A stretch of DNA of 64,000 nt, from positions 124,001 to 188,000 of the forward strand of contig NZ_MOBR01000042.1 of NCBI RefSeq assembly GCF_003732705.1, in the 5' to 3' direction. A program made the position numbers and the translations under genes. Positions 44,447 through 54,031 of the stretch are shown here, one piece after another; position 1 is the first letter of the stretch; every line of letters starts with the position of its first letter. This DNA is from Pseudomonas frederiksbergensis (lineage in GTDB: Bacteria; Pseudomonadota; Gammaproteobacteria; Pseudomonadales; Pseudomonadaceae). The notes beneath the pieces are model-generated. The model saw only the letters and a list, made by a program, of their open reading frames with translations, made no database searches and was not told the origin of the DNA.

Positions 44447-44474
44447 ACAAAGGCCCCAAACGAGGGGCCTTTGT
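44447..44474 (-). terminator. terminator of purA
   Basis: ACAAAGGCCCC and GGGGCCTTTGT form an 11-bp stem with a 6-nt loop. It lies 20 bp after the purA stop; the T run is weak on the minus strand. Confidence 0.8.
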
Positions 44475-44493
44475 GTTTTACATCAACGACTTA

Positions 44494-45786
44494 TTAAGCG
44501 AACGGGTGACGCAAAACGATGGTTTCGTTGCGGTCCGGGCCCGTCGAAATAATGTCAATCGGCGCACCGACCAACTCTTCAACGCGTTTGATGTAGTTGC
44601 GAGCAGCTTGCGGCAGCTCTTCCAGGGTCTTGGCGCCGACAGTGGATTCGGTCCAGCCTGGCATCTCTTCGTATACCGGCTCGAGGCCGATGTAGCTGTC
44701 GGCGTCGGTCGGTGCGTCGATCACTGCACCATCCTGGTTCTTGTAGCCAACACAGATGTTGATGGTTTCCAGGCCGTCCAGCACGTCCAGCTTGGTCAGG
44801 CACAGGCCCGAGATGCTGTTGACGTCGATTGCGCGACGCAGGATGACGGCATCGAACCAGCCGCAACGACGGGCACGGCCGGTGGTAGCGCCGAACTCGT
44901 GGCCACGCTTGGCCAGGAACGCGCCAACGTCGTCGAACAGCTCAGTCGGGAATGGACCCGAACCGACGCGAGTGGTGTAGGCCTTGGTGATGCCGAGGAT
45001 GTAATCCAGGTACATCGGACCGAAACCCGAACCGGTGGCGATGCCGCCCGCAGTAGTGTTGGAGCTGGTGACGTACGGGTAAGTACCGTGATCGATGTCC
45101 AGCAGGGAGCCTTGGGCGCCTTCGAACATGATGTCTTTGCCAGCGCGACGCAGCTCGTGCAGCTCAGCGGTGACGTCGAGCATCATCGGCTTGAGCAGCT
45201 CGGCGTATTCCATGCACTCGTCGAGTGTCTTCTGGAAGTCGATCGCTGGCTCTTTGTAGTAATTGACCAGGACGAAGTTGTGGTAATCCAGCAACTCGCC
45301 CAGCTTGGCGGCGAAACGCTCACGATGGAACAGGTCACCGATGCGCAGACCGCGACGGGCAACTTTATCTTCGTAAGCCGGGCCGATGCCGCGACCGGTG
45401 GTGCCGATCTTCAGCTCGCCACGGGCCTTTTCACGCGCCTGGTCCAGCGCGACGTGATAGGACAGGATCAGCGGGCAGGAAGGGCTGATACGCAGACGCT
45501 CGCGCACCGGTACACCTTTCTCTTCCAGCTTGATGATCTCGCGCAGCAGAGCGTCCGGTGCAACCACCACGCCGTTGCCGATCAGGCACTGCACGCCTTC
45601 GCGCAGCACGCCCGACGGGATCAGGTGCAAGACGGTTTTTTCGCCGTCGATCACCAGGGTGTGACCCGCGTTGTGGCCACCTTGGTAGCGCACTACGGCG
45701 GCAGCATGTTCGGTCAGCAGATCAACGATCTTGCCTTTGCCCTCATCACCCCATTGGGTGCCCAGGACTACGACATTCTTACCCAT
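44494..45786 (-). CDS. purA: adenylosuccinate synthetase
   Basis: Joins IMP and aspartate with GTP in the first committed step to AMP. The 430-residue product has the P-loop-like GTQWGDEGKGKIVD (about residues 9-22), the IMP-binding QYDHGTYP-like segment DIDHGTYPYVTSSNTTAGG and the C-terminal GPDRNETI loop. The start at 45786 has GAGGA upstream; the frame continues to 45801 without need. hisZ lies 54 bp upstream, and both are probably one transcript. Confidence 0.97.
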   Translation of the reverse strand: MGKNVVVLGTQWGDEGKGKIVDLLTEHAAAVVRYQGGHNAGHTLVIDGEKTVLHLIPSGVLREGVQCLIGNGVVVAPDALLREIIKLEEKGVPVRERLRISPSCPLILSYHVALDQAREKARGELKIGTTGRGIGPAYEDKVARRGLRIGDLFHRERFAAKLGELLDYHNFVLVNYYKEPAIDFQKTLDECMEYAELLKPMMLDVTAELHELRRAGKDIMFEGAQGSLLDIDHGTYPYVTSSNTTAGGIATGSGFGPMYLDYILGITKAYTTRVGSGPFPTELFDDVGAFLAKRGHEFGATTGRARRCGWFDAVILRRAIDVNSISGLCLTKLDVLDGLETINICVGYKNQDGAVIDAPTDADSYIGLEPVYEEMPGWTESTVGAKTLEELPQAARNYIKRVEELVGAPIDIISTGPDRNETIVLRHPFA

Positions 45787-45840
45787 AACACTTGTCCTCA
45801 TTCGCGCAAACTTGGTGCCGGCAGCCGCCGGCAGGAAAAC

Positions 45841-47028
45841 TCAAGAAGCCAGCGGCAATACTTGCCAAAGCCCGTTCTGCTGAATCAATTGCCGGTCGCA
45901 GTCCGCTTCACGGGCGGCGGCCAATGGTTGCCCAGGCAAAGCCTGAACGACACGCTGACCCTCACTGCGCAACTGGCAAACCTGCTGCCAGAGTGCCGCA
46001 TCCGTACTGTCAGGCATCCAGATACCGCCAGACGGTAACTCGATCTCAGCACGCCCCAGGGTCACCAGGGTTTTCAAATCGGTAGAGAAGCCGGTTGCCG
46101 GACGGGCACGACCGAAGTCGGCACCGATGTCGTCGTAACGACCGCCCTGGGCAATGGACTGGCCAACGCCCGGTACGAACACCGCGAACACCACACCGGT
46201 GTGATAGTGGTAGCCGCGCAACTCGCCCAGATCGAAGTAAAGCGGTAATTCCGGGAAACGCGCGGACAGCCGATCGGCAATGGCCAGCAAGTCTTCCAGC
46301 GCCGCCAGTACCGGCGCCGGCGCACGGGCCAGACGCTCGCGGGCAGCGCTCAACACTTCACGACCGCCACACAGGTCGACCAACGCGCGCAGCATGCCCG
46401 ACAGATCGGCAGGCAGGCCTTCGGTCAAGGTAATGACCTCGTCGATGGCCTTACGTTGCAATGCATCGAACAACTGTTGCTCGACTTCGCCGGACAAACC
46501 GGCGGCGCGGGCCAGGCCGCGGTAGATACCAACATGCCCGAGGTCCATGTGCACATCCGGCACATCGGCCAGTTGCAGCATGGCCAGCATCAGGCTGATG
46601 ACTTCGACGTCGCTGCTCGGGCTGGCATCGCCGTACAACTCGGCGCCCAACTGGATCGGACTGCGCGACGACGACAAGGCCCGCGGCTGCGCATGCAGCA
46701 CGCTGCCGGCATAGCACAGGCGGCTCGGACCTTCGCGACGCAGGGTGTGCGCATCGATGCGCGCCACTTGCGGCGTGATGTCGGCACGGAAACCCATCTG
46801 CCGGCCCGATTGCGGGTCGATGACCTTGAAGGTACGCAGATCCAGGTCCTGGCCCGCGCCGGTCAGCAGGGATTCCAGGTACTCGATATGGGGAGTCACG
46901 ACAAACTCGTAACCCCAGCTCTGGAACAGATCCAACACCTGGCGGCGCGCTACTTCAATGCGCGCTGCCTCCGGTGGCAGTACTTCTTCGATGCCATCTG
47001 GCAGCAGCCAGCGGTCTACCGTTGCCAT
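45841..47028 (-). CDS. hisZ: ATP phosphoribosyltransferase regulatory subunit HisZ
   Basis: Histidyl-tRNA-synthetase-like protein that forms the histidine-regulated complex with the short HisG. The 395-residue product has class-II synthetase motifs (FQSWGYEFVVTPHIEYLESL; GFRADITPQVARIDAHTL) but no anticodon-binding domain. In Pseudomonas a gene for a small DUF2065 protein usually stands between hflC and hisZ, from memory; no such frame is found in the 315-bp gap here. It is followed by purA. Confidence 0.93.
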   Translation of the reverse strand: MATVDRWLLPDGIEEVLPPEAARIEVARRQVLDLFQSWGYEFVVTPHIEYLESLLTGAGQDLDLRTFKVIDPQSGRQMGFRADITPQVARIDAHTLRREGPSRLCYAGSVLHAQPRALSSSRSPIQLGAELYGDASPSSDVEVISLMLAMLQLADVPDVHMDLGHVGIYRGLARAAGLSGEVEQQLFDALQRKAIDEVITLTEGLPADLSGMLRALVDLCGGREVLSAARERLARAPAPVLAALEDLLAIADRLSARFPELPLYFDLGELRGYHYHTGVVFAVFVPGVGQSIAQGGRYDDIGADFGRARPATGFSTDLKTLVTLGRAEIELPSGGIWMPDSTDAALWQQVCQLRSEGQRVVQALPGQPLAAAREADCDRQLIQQNGLWQVLPLAS

Positions 47029-47343
47029 TACGCCATTCCCCTATGATCCGGGCGGCCAGCCGTTGGGCGAGCCTTGAGTGAAGCAGAAAATGATCGGTTC
47101 ATGCGCAAACAACGCGCATGAACGACACGGCGAAAAGCCTGAAATCGGCTTCGCCAACCACTTTCCTCGAAAAACCTGTCGAGTCATTCAACTCGGGCGC
47201 CTGCCAAAAAACCGCAATCAAACATGCAGACGCAAAAAAGCCGGGAATTTCCCGGCTGCCGCATCATACACACGTTTTCCCAAAGGATCACCCCGCCCGA
47301 GGTTTTAGCCGCCGGGCGGGGGATGATTCAGGTCAACGCCGTA
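47029..47343. other. intergenic region hisZ-hflC
   Basis: The 315-bp gap holds three stem-loops: TTCATGCGC...GCGCATGAA (47098-47122), the hflC terminator at 47234-47257 and CCCCGCCCG...CGGGCGGGG (47291-47321). No gene is convincing. Confidence 0.6.
47234..47257 (-). terminator. rho-independent terminator of hflKC
   Basis: On the minus strand AGCCGGGAA and TTCCCGGCT form a stem with a very tight loop, followed by TTTTTTG. It lies about 87 bp after the hflC stop. Confidence 0.8.
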
Positions 47344-48213
47344 TCAAGGCTTGGCTTTTTCCAGATAACGGAAGAAGTCGCTGCTTGGGTCCAGGACCAT
47401 GACATCGGTTTTGTTCGCGAAGCTTTCACGGTAGGCACGCAGGCTACGGTAGAAACCGTAGAACTCCTGGTCCTGGCCGTAGGCTTTGGAGTAGATCGCA
47501 GCAGCCTGGGCATCACCATCACCACGAACCTCTTCAGATTCACGGTAGGCTTCGGCCAGCAACACGCGGCGTTGACGATCGGCGTCGGCACGGATGCCTT
47601 CGGCCAGCTCGTTACCCTTGGCGCGGTGCTCGCGAGCTTCACGCTCACGCTCGGTGCTCATACGTTCGAACACGCTGCGGTTCACTTCTTTCGGCAGGTC
47701 GATGGCCTTGACCCGAACATCGACAACTTCGATGCCCAGTTCTTTTTCCGCCATCTTGTTCAGCGAAGCGGTGATGTCCGCCATCAACGCGTCACGTTCA
47801 CCAGAAACCACTTCATGCAGGGTGCGCTTACCAAACTGGTCACGCAGGCCCGATTCCAGACGACGGGACAGACGCTCGTCGGCAATCTGCTTGAGGCCGG
47901 AGGTTGCGGTGTAGAAGCGCTCGGCATCTTTCACGCGCCACTTGGCGTAGGCATCGACCATGACGGCTTTCTTTTCCAGCGTCAGGAAGCGTTGTGTCGG
48001 TGCATCCAGCGTCATCAGGCGTGCGTCGAATTTGCGCACCTGGTTAACGTAAGGCACTTTCACATGCAGGCCCGGCTGAACATCAGTCTGGACCACGCGA
48101 CCGAATTGCAGCATTACCGCACGCTCGGTCTGACCCACAATGTAGAAGCAGTTCCAGGCTGCGATCGCCACGACGACGCAGACAATAAGGGCGATCAGCG
48201 ATTTATTGCTCAT
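47344..48213 (-). CDS. hflC: HflC, FtsH protease modulator
   Basis: Membrane-anchored SPFH-domain protein; with HflK it forms a cage around FtsH. The 289-residue product has one N-terminal helix (SLIALIVCVVVAIAAWNCFY) and the SPFH core (VGQTERAVMLQFGRVVQTDV). A helix rich in charged residues (EREREAREHRAKGNELAEGI) forms the coiled coil. The start overlaps the hflK stop by TGATG. Confidence 0.95.
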   Translation of the reverse strand: MSNKSLIALIVCVVVAIAAWNCFYIVGQTERAVMLQFGRVVQTDVQPGLHVKVPYVNQVRKFDARLMTLDAPTQRFLTLEKKAVMVDAYAKWRVKDAERFYTATSGLKQIADERLSRRLESGLRDQFGKRTLHEVVSGERDALMADITASLNKMAEKELGIEVVDVRVKAIDLPKEVNRSVFERMSTEREREAREHRAKGNELAEGIRADADRQRRVLLAEAYRESEEVRGDGDAQAAAIYSKAYGQDQEFYGFYRSLRAYRESFANKTDVMVLDPSSDFFRYLEKAKP

Positions 48214-49385
48214 CAGCGACTCTCCCTGGTACGTGCTTGCTGTTGTTGCAGATCAGCGGCTGCACGCGCATTCGCTTCATTGCTGCTGGCTGTCGCGCCC
48301 GTTACCGGAGCGCTGGTGCTGCGGCCACTGTCGATCATCTTGTCCAGCGGCAAGTACAGCAGATTGCTCTGGCCATTCTTGTTGCCGGTCACGAGAACCT
48401 TGCTGGTGTTGGTGAAGACTTCCTGCATGGTGTCCAGGTACAGACGCTCGCGGGTAACTTCAGGAGCCTTGCGGTACTCGGCGACCAGTTTGGTGAAGCG
48501 ATCCGCCTCACCCTTGGCGCGCGATACCGTTTCGTCACGGTAGCCGTTGGCATCTTCAAGGATGCGCTGGGCCTGACCACGGGCTTCCGGCACGACGCCG
48601 TTGGCGTAGGTTTCAGCCTGGTTGCGCGAACGCTGCTCGTCTTCACGGGCACGGATCACGTCATCGAAGGCTTCCTGGACTTCACGCGGTGCGGCTGCGC
48701 TCTGAACGTTGACCTGGGTAACGGTGATACCGGTGCGATAGGTATCGAGGAAGCGTTGCAGACGCTCCTTGATTTCGCTGGCCATCAATTCACGACCTTC
48801 GGTCAATACCTGGTCCATGGCGGTGGAACCCACCACATGGCGCAAGGCACTGTCGGTTGCGTGTTGCAGGCTGATTTCCGGCTGATCGACGTTCAGCACG
48901 AAATCCTGCAGGTTGCTGATCTTGTACTGCACGGTCAGCGGCACTTCGACGATGTTTTCGTCTTCAGTCAGCATTTGACCTTGCTTGGTATAGGCACGCT
49001 CACGCGTGACGTTTTCCATGTACTTTTTATCGATCGGCGGGAAGTAGATGTTCAGGCCCGGGCCAACCGTTTCGTAGTACTTGCCGAAGCGCAGCACCAC
49101 GGCTTGCTCCTGCTCGTCGACCACGTAGACCGCGCTGTACAGCCACACGGCCGCCAGCACGACGAGGCCGATGCCGAGCAGGCCGCCGAAGCCGCCACTC
49201 TTGCCCGAACCACCGCCGTCGTCACCGCGTTTCTTACCACCACCGAACAACCCGTTCAGGCTTTCCTGCAGCTTTCGGAAGGCCTCGTCGAGATCCGGTG
49301 GCCCCTTGCGGTCGCCGTTATTGCGGCGCTTGCCACCCCAAGGATCCTGATTATTCGAGTTGCCACCCGGCTCATTCCAAGCCAT
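48213..49385 (-). CDS. hflK: HflK, FtsH protease modulator
   Basis: Partner of HflC. The 390-residue product has a Gly/Asn-rich N-terminal cytoplasmic part (AWNEPGGNSNNQDPWGG). It has one transmembrane helix (GLLGIGLVVLAAVWLYSAVY) and an SPFH domain. The start at 49385 has GGAG just upstream; the longer frame to 49421 gives an unlikely N-terminus. It overlaps hflC by one base. Confidence 0.95.
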   Translation of the reverse strand: MAWNEPGGNSNNQDPWGGKRRNNGDRKGPPDLDEAFRKLQESLNGLFGGGKKRGDDGGGSGKSGGFGGLLGIGLVVLAAVWLYSAVYVVDEQEQAVVLRFGKYYETVGPGLNIYFPPIDKKYMENVTRERAYTKQGQMLTEDENIVEVPLTVQYKISNLQDFVLNVDQPEISLQHATDSALRHVVGSTAMDQVLTEGRELMASEIKERLQRFLDTYRTGITVTQVNVQSAAAPREVQEAFDDVIRAREDEQRSRNQAETYANGVVPEARGQAQRILEDANGYRDETVSRAKGEADRFTKLVAEYRKAPEVTRERLYLDTMQEVFTNTSKVLVTGNKNGQSNLLYLPLDKMIDSGRSTSAPVTGATASSNEANARAAADLQQQQARTRESR

Positions 49386-49481
49386 AGCGCTCTCCATCTG
49401 ATAAAGCAAAGACGCACCCACGGCGCGCCGACCAATGCTACAGAATGCCTGTCACCGCGGCACAACCGCTTTCTCAGGCTT

Positions 49482-50783
49482 TTATTGCAAAGTGTGTTGC
49501 TCGAGGAAGTCCATCGGTTGCAGGCCTTCACGGCTCACCAGTCGATTCAACTCGACCCGGGGCAAGCGAACGGCCAGCAGGCTGATGCCTTCTTCGTCGT
49601 GTTCTTCTTTCTGTACCGCACCGAGTTCGAAAAACTGCGCACGCAGTCGAGCAAAACGTTGCGGCAAGCGCAAGGTGCCAACAAACAAATCACCGCCCAG
49701 CAACTCGGCAATGGCTTGTTCAAGCAATTCCAGACCACTGCCATCACGCGCCGACAGCCAGACCCGTTGGGGCTTGCCGTTTTCGTCGCGCTGGATTTGT
49801 GGCTCAACGCCTTCAAGCAAATCGAGTTTGTTATAGACCTCGAGGATCGGCAAGTCCTGGGCACCGATCTCGCCCAGCACCACCATCACCTGCTCGATCT
49901 GCAACATGCGATCCGGTTCGGCCGCATCGATCACGTGCAACAACAGGTCCGAGTTGCTCGACTCTTCGAGCGTAGACCGGAATGCCTCGACCAGTTTGTG
50001 CGGCAAGTGGCGGATGAAACCCACGGTGTCGGCCAGGACAATCGGCCCCAGGTCGTCGAGTTCCAGACGGCGCAAGGTCGGGTCCAGCGTGGCAAACAAC
50101 TGGTCAGCCGCGTAGACGTCGGATTTCGTCACGTTATTGAAGAGCGTGGATTTGCCGGCGTTGGTATAGCCCACCAGGGACACGGTAGGAATATCCGCAC
50201 GCGTACGGCCGCGCCGCGACTGTTCGCGCTGACTGCGCACTTTTTCCAGTCGGCCCTTGATCTGTCGCAGGCGTACCCGCAGCAAACGGCGGTCGGTTTC
50301 CAGCTGGGTTTCACCCGGACCACGCATACCGATACCGCCACCCTGACGCTCAAGGTGAGTCCAGCCACGAACCAGCCGGGTGCTCATGTGGTCAAGCTGG
50401 GCCAGTTCGACCTGGAGCTTGCCTTCATGGGTACGGGCGCGTTGGGCGAAAATATCGAGAATCAGACCGGTGCGGTCGATCACGCGACACTCGAAAACAC
50501 GTTCGAGGTTACGTTCCTGACTGGGCGTGAGGATGTGATTGAAGATGACCAGATCGGCCTCTTCGGCATGGACCAGGTCGCGCAGTTCCTCGACCTTGCC
50601 GCTGCCAATCAGGAATTTGGCAGTTGGCCGATGACGCGGCACGTTAAAAAACGCAACGGTCTCGGCGCCAGCCGAATTAGCCAATTCCTGAAACTCCTGC
50701 GGATCTTCGCGCGCCTCAGGGTCCTGTCCATCCAAGTGAACGAGGATCACTCGTTCACCACCACCGTGGCGCTCAAAGAACAA
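49482..50783 (-). CDS. hflX: ribosome-associated GTPase HflX
   Basis: GTPase that splits stalled 70S ribosomes. The 433-residue product has an N-terminal nucleotide-binding domain, a glycine-rich linker (GGGIGMRGPGETQLETDRR) and the G domain with GYTNAGKSTLFN (G1), DTVGFIRHLPH (G3) and NKLDLL (G4). The start is a TTG at 50783 with AGGAG upstream, in place of ATG. It is placed 12 bp after hfq, the typical hfq-hflX-hflKC cluster. Confidence 0.95.
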   Translation of the reverse strand: MFFERHGGGERVILVHLDGQDPEAREDPQEFQELANSAGAETVAFFNVPRHRPTAKFLIGSGKVEELRDLVHAEEADLVIFNHILTPSQERNLERVFECRVIDRTGLILDIFAQRARTHEGKLQVELAQLDHMSTRLVRGWTHLERQGGGIGMRGPGETQLETDRRLLRVRLRQIKGRLEKVRSQREQSRRGRTRADIPTVSLVGYTNAGKSTLFNNVTKSDVYAADQLFATLDPTLRRLELDDLGPIVLADTVGFIRHLPHKLVEAFRSTLEESSNSDLLLHVIDAAEPDRMLQIEQVMVVLGEIGAQDLPILEVYNKLDLLEGVEPQIQRDENGKPQRVWLSARDGSGLELLEQAIAELLGGDLFVGTLRLPQRFARLRAQFFELGAVQKEEHDEEGISLLAVRLPRVELNRLVSREGLQPMDFLEQHTLQ

Positions 50784-50795
50784 AGGAGACTCCTA

Positions 50796-51056
50796 TCAGG
50801 CGTTACCTGGCTCAGCGTCACCCGCTTCCGATTCGGTTGCGCTAGGCAGACGAATTGGACGAACCGGTACCACTGTCGAGATAGCGTGCTTGTAAACCAT
50901 CTGGCTAACGGTGTTTTTCAGCAGGATGACGAACTGGTCGAAAGACTCGATCGTGCCTTGCAGTTTGATCCCGTTGACCAGGTAGATGGACACCCCAACT
51001 TTCTCTTTACGTAAAGTATTCAAGTAAGGGTCTTGTAGCGAATGCCCTTTTGACAT
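50796..51056 (-). CDS. hfq: RNA chaperone Hfq
   Basis: Hexameric Sm-like protein that pairs small RNAs with mRNA. The 86-residue product begins MSKGHSLQDPYLNTLRKE, has the Sm1 motif VSIYLVNGIKLQGTIESFDQ and the Sm2 motif YKHAISTVVP, and ends with a short acidic tail (SEAGDAEPGNA). AAGGAG lies 9 nt before the ATG at 51056. The frame to 51065 gives an unlikely MRHM start. Confidence 0.98.
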   Translation of the reverse strand: MSKGHSLQDPYLNTLRKEKVGVSIYLVNGIKLQGTIESFDQFVILLKNTVSQMVYKHAISTVVPVRPIRLPSATESEAGDAEPGNA

Positions 51057-51149
51057 GTGCCGCACTCCTTTAAGGATTCAATATAAAAAATAGGTAAACA
51101 GATGGCTTGGGCCGTCACACCCCCAAGGATAGACGGCAATTGCAAGGAC

Positions 51150-52121
51150 TCAGCTCAATATGGAGATGGTCCCGAGGTATTTCAAGGCGCGCGGCAGATT
51201 GTCGCAATCGAGGCTGTCCAGCCAGTGCAAATCAGCCCAACTGCGTAGCCAGGTGAACTGGCGCTTTGCCAATTGGCGCGTGGCTATGATTCCACGCTCC
51301 TGCATCTCGGCTTGCGTCAGCTTGCCATCCAGGTAATCCCAGACTTGTCGGTACCCTACAGCGCGTATAGACGGCAACCCTGAATGCAGATCACTTCTCG
51401 TACGCAGGGCTACGACCTCGTCGATGAATCCCTGTTCCAACATAATTGTGAATCTTTGTTTAATGCGCTCATGCAGCACCTGGCGATTTGCCGGTGCAAT
51501 GGCCAAGTTCGCGACAGTATAGGGCAATTGTTGCAGTCCCGAAGCGGCTGCTTCAGTACTTTGCGCAGATTGTCTGAGCCGCAGCTCGGTCATGCTCTGA
51601 CCGCTCACACGATAAACTTCCAGCGCTCGACTGAGCCGCTGGGGATCGTTCGGGTGAATTCGCGCCGCCGACACCGGATCAATTATCGCCAATTGGTCGT
51701 GCAGGGCTTGCCAGCCAAGGCGTTCAGCTTCTTCCTCAATCTGTGCACGAACCTCGGGATCCGCCGCCGGCATTTCCGCCAGCCCTTCGACCAAAGCCTT
51801 GTAGTAGAGCATCGTGCCGCCTACAAGCAGCGGAATTTTTCCCCGAGCAGTGATCTCGGCCATCGCCTCAAGCGCATCACGACGGAAATCCGCCGCCGAA
51901 TAGCTCTCGGCCGGGTCGAGAATATCGATCAAGCGGTGCGGAAATTCGGCCAGGATCTCTTTCGATGGCTTGGCTGTGCCGATGTCCATCCCGCGGTAGA
52001 CCAGCGCCGAATCGACACTGATCAACTCGCACGGCAAGACTTTGGTCAGCTCGATAGCCAGGTCGGTCTTGCCCGCAGCGGTCGGGCCCATCAGGAAAAT
52101 CGCTGGAGGGAGCTGGCTCAT
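51150..52121 (-). CDS. miaA: tRNA dimethylallyltransferase MiaA
   Basis: Adds a dimethylallyl group to A37 of tRNAs reading UNN codons. The 323-residue product has the P-loop GPTAAGKTD (12-20), the DSALVYRGMDIGTAKPS motif and the FTWLRSWADLHW C-terminus. It begins at ATG 52121 overlapping the mutL stop by ATGA; the longer frame to 52196 runs over mutL and is rejected. hfq follows after 93 bp. Confidence 0.95.
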   Translation of the reverse strand: MSQLPPAIFLMGPTAAGKTDLAIELTKVLPCELISVDSALVYRGMDIGTAKPSKEILAEFPHRLIDILDPAESYSAADFRRDALEAMAEITARGKIPLLVGGTMLYYKALVEGLAEMPAADPEVRAQIEEEAERLGWQALHDQLAIIDPVSAARIHPNDPQRLSRALEVYRVSGQSMTELRLRQSAQSTEAAASGLQQLPYTVANLAIAPANRQVLHERIKQRFTIMLEQGFIDEVVALRTRSDLHSGLPSIRAVGYRQVWDYLDGKLTQAEMQERGIIATRQLAKRQFTWLRSWADLHWLDSLDCDNLPRALKYLGTISILS

Positions 52122-54031
52122 CAACGACCGCGCAAGAACAGTTTGTCCAGATCGTCCAGGCCCAATTGGGTCCAGGTCGGTCGGCCATGATTGCATTGAC
52201 CGCTGCGTTCGGTGTTTTCCATGTCCCGCAGCAGGCCGTTCATTTCGGGTATCGCCAGGCGTCGATTGGCCCGGATCGCGCCGTGGCAGGCCATGGTGCC
52301 AAGCAGTTCGTTGAGGTGCGCCTGGATCCGGTCGCTGGTGCCATATTCCATCAGGTCCGCCAGAACATCGCTGACCAGGCGATTGGCTTCTGCCTGCTTG
52401 AGCAGCGCCGGAATCTGGCGGATCGCCAGGGTTTCCGGGCCCAGGCGTTGCAATTCAAAGCCAAGACGCTGGAACCACGCGACGTTCTCTTCGGCGCAAT
52501 CGGCTTCGCGCTGGCTCACGGCCAGGGATTCCGGCACCAGCAGCGGCTGGCCGCTCAGGCCTTCGCTGGCCATGGCGACTTTCAGGCGTTCGTACATGAT
52601 CCGTTCGTGGGCGGCGTGCATGTCCACCAGCACCAGGCCTTGGGCGTTTTCCGACAGGATATAAATGCCTTTGAGCTGCGCCAGCGCGTAACCCAATGGC
52701 GGAATATCGTCCTGCCCGGCCGGCAACGCGACCGCGTTAGCCTCGGGCAATGGCGCGAAAAACTCGCGGTACGCCGCTTGAGCCTCCGCCACCGGTACGC
52801 CGGACTGAGGCTTTGGCGTGTACTGATATTGATAACCGGCGCCAGCGCCCGAGCCCGCCGCTGTATTAAAGGACGGTTGCGCCTGAGGCTGCTCCAGCAA
52901 CGCATTCGCCGCCAGGCGCATTTCGCCCTGCGGACCGAATTCACCGGCGTCAATGCCGGTAGGTCGAACAATGGCCGTCGCCACTGGCGCCGCCAAATGA
53001 TCTTCCGGCCGCACATCGCCCAAGGCGCGGTGCAAGGTGCCGTAGAGGAAATCGTGAACCATGCGCCCGTCACGGAAACGCACTTCGTGCTTGGTCGGGT
53101 GCACGTTGACGTCAACGCCCGCCGGATCGACTTCGAAAAACAGCACGAAGGTCGGGTGCCGACCGTTGAACAGCACGTCGCGATAGGCCTGGCGCACCGC
53201 GTGGGCCACCAGTTTGTCGCGTACCGCACGGCCATTCACAAAGAAATACTGCAAATCCGCTTGGCTGCGGTTGAAGGTCGGCAAGCCAACCCAGCCCCAC
53301 AAATGCAGGCCATTGCGCTCGATTTCGATCGGCAGCGCCTGCTCCAGGAACCCCGAACCGCAGATCGCCGCCACACGCCGGGCGCGGGCCGCGTCGTCAT
53401 GGGCTTCGTGCAGGCTGAGGATGGTCTTGCCGTTGTGGCGCAAATGGAACGCCACATCGAATCGCGCCAAGGCCAGGCGCTTGATCACTTCTTGCAGGTG
53501 ATCGAATTCGGTTTTTTCGGTCTTGAGAAACTTGCGTCGGGCCGGGGTGTTGAAAAACAGGTCGCGCACTTCCACCGAAGTACCGACCGGATGAGCCGCC
53601 GGTTGTACGCGAGGCGCCATGTCCCGGCCTTCGGTTTCGACTTGCCAGGCCTGATCGGCATCTTTGGTGCGAGATGTCAGGGTCAAGCGCGCCACGGAAC
53701 TGATCGACGCCAGAGCCTCACCGCGAAACCCGAGGCTCATTACCTGCTCAAGATCTTCAAGGTTACGAATCTTGCTGGTGGCGTGTCGCGCCAGGGCCAG
53801 CGGCAGGTCATCGGCGGAAATGCCGCTGCCATCGTCGCGCACCCGCAGCAGCTTGACGCCGCCCTGCTCCACGTCAACATCAATCCGCCGGGCGCCGGAG
53901 TCGAGGCTGTTTTCCAGCAACTCCTTGATCACCGAGGCCGGGCGCTCGACCACCTCACCGGCGGCAATCTGGTTCGCCAGTCGCGGGCTGAGTAGCTCGA
54001 TACGAGCGGTATTGGTCAGCGCCTGATTCAT
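52121..54031 (-). CDS. mutL: DNA mismatch repair protein MutL
   Basis: Links MutS recognition to strand incision. The 636-residue product has the GHKL ATPase motifs (VIKELLENSLDSGARRIDVD, RDDGSGI, LGFRGEALASIS). A variable linker and a C-terminal domain with DMHAAHERIMYE (about 490-501) follow. The DMHA(X)2E(X)4E metal motif marks the endonuclease-type MutL of Pseudomonas, unlike E. coli MutL. It overlaps amiB by 4 bp and miaA by 3 bp. Confidence 0.96.
   Translation of the reverse strand: MNQALTNTARIELLSPRLANQIAAGEVVERPASVIKELLENSLDSGARRIDVDVEQGGVKLLRVRDDGSGISADDLPLALARHATSKIRNLEDLEQVMSLGFRGEALASISSVARLTLTSRTKDADQAWQVETEGRDMAPRVQPAAHPVGTSVEVRDLFFNTPARRKFLKTEKTEFDHLQEVIKRLALARFDVAFHLRHNGKTILSLHEAHDDAARARRVAAICGSGFLEQALPIEIERNGLHLWGWVGLPTFNRSQADLQYFFVNGRAVRDKLVAHAVRQAYRDVLFNGRHPTFVLFFEVDPAGVDVNVHPTKHEVRFRDGRMVHDFLYGTLHRALGDVRPEDHLAAPVATAIVRPTGIDAGEFGPQGEMRLAANALLEQPQAQPSFNTAAGSGAGAGYQYQYTPKPQSGVPVAEAQAAYREFFAPLPEANAVALPAGQDDIPPLGYALAQLKGIYILSENAQGLVLVDMHAAHERIMYERLKVAMASEGLSGQPLLVPESLAVSQREADCAEENVAWFQRLGFELQRLGPETLAIRQIPALLKQAEANRLVSDVLADLMEYGTSDRIQAHLNELLGTMACHGAIRANRRLAIPEMNGLLRDMENTERSGQCNHGRPTWTQLGLDDLDKLFLRGR

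Noticed and set aside
48237..51014. 925-codon open frame on the plus strand opposite hflK, hflX and hfq
   Set aside because: It spans three well-supported genes on the other strand and reads as Gln/His-rich antisense sequence; it is a composition shadow.
52166..53995. 609-codon plus-strand frame opposite mutL
   Set aside because: Complete MutL motifs are on the minus strand; the plus-strand product has no domain.
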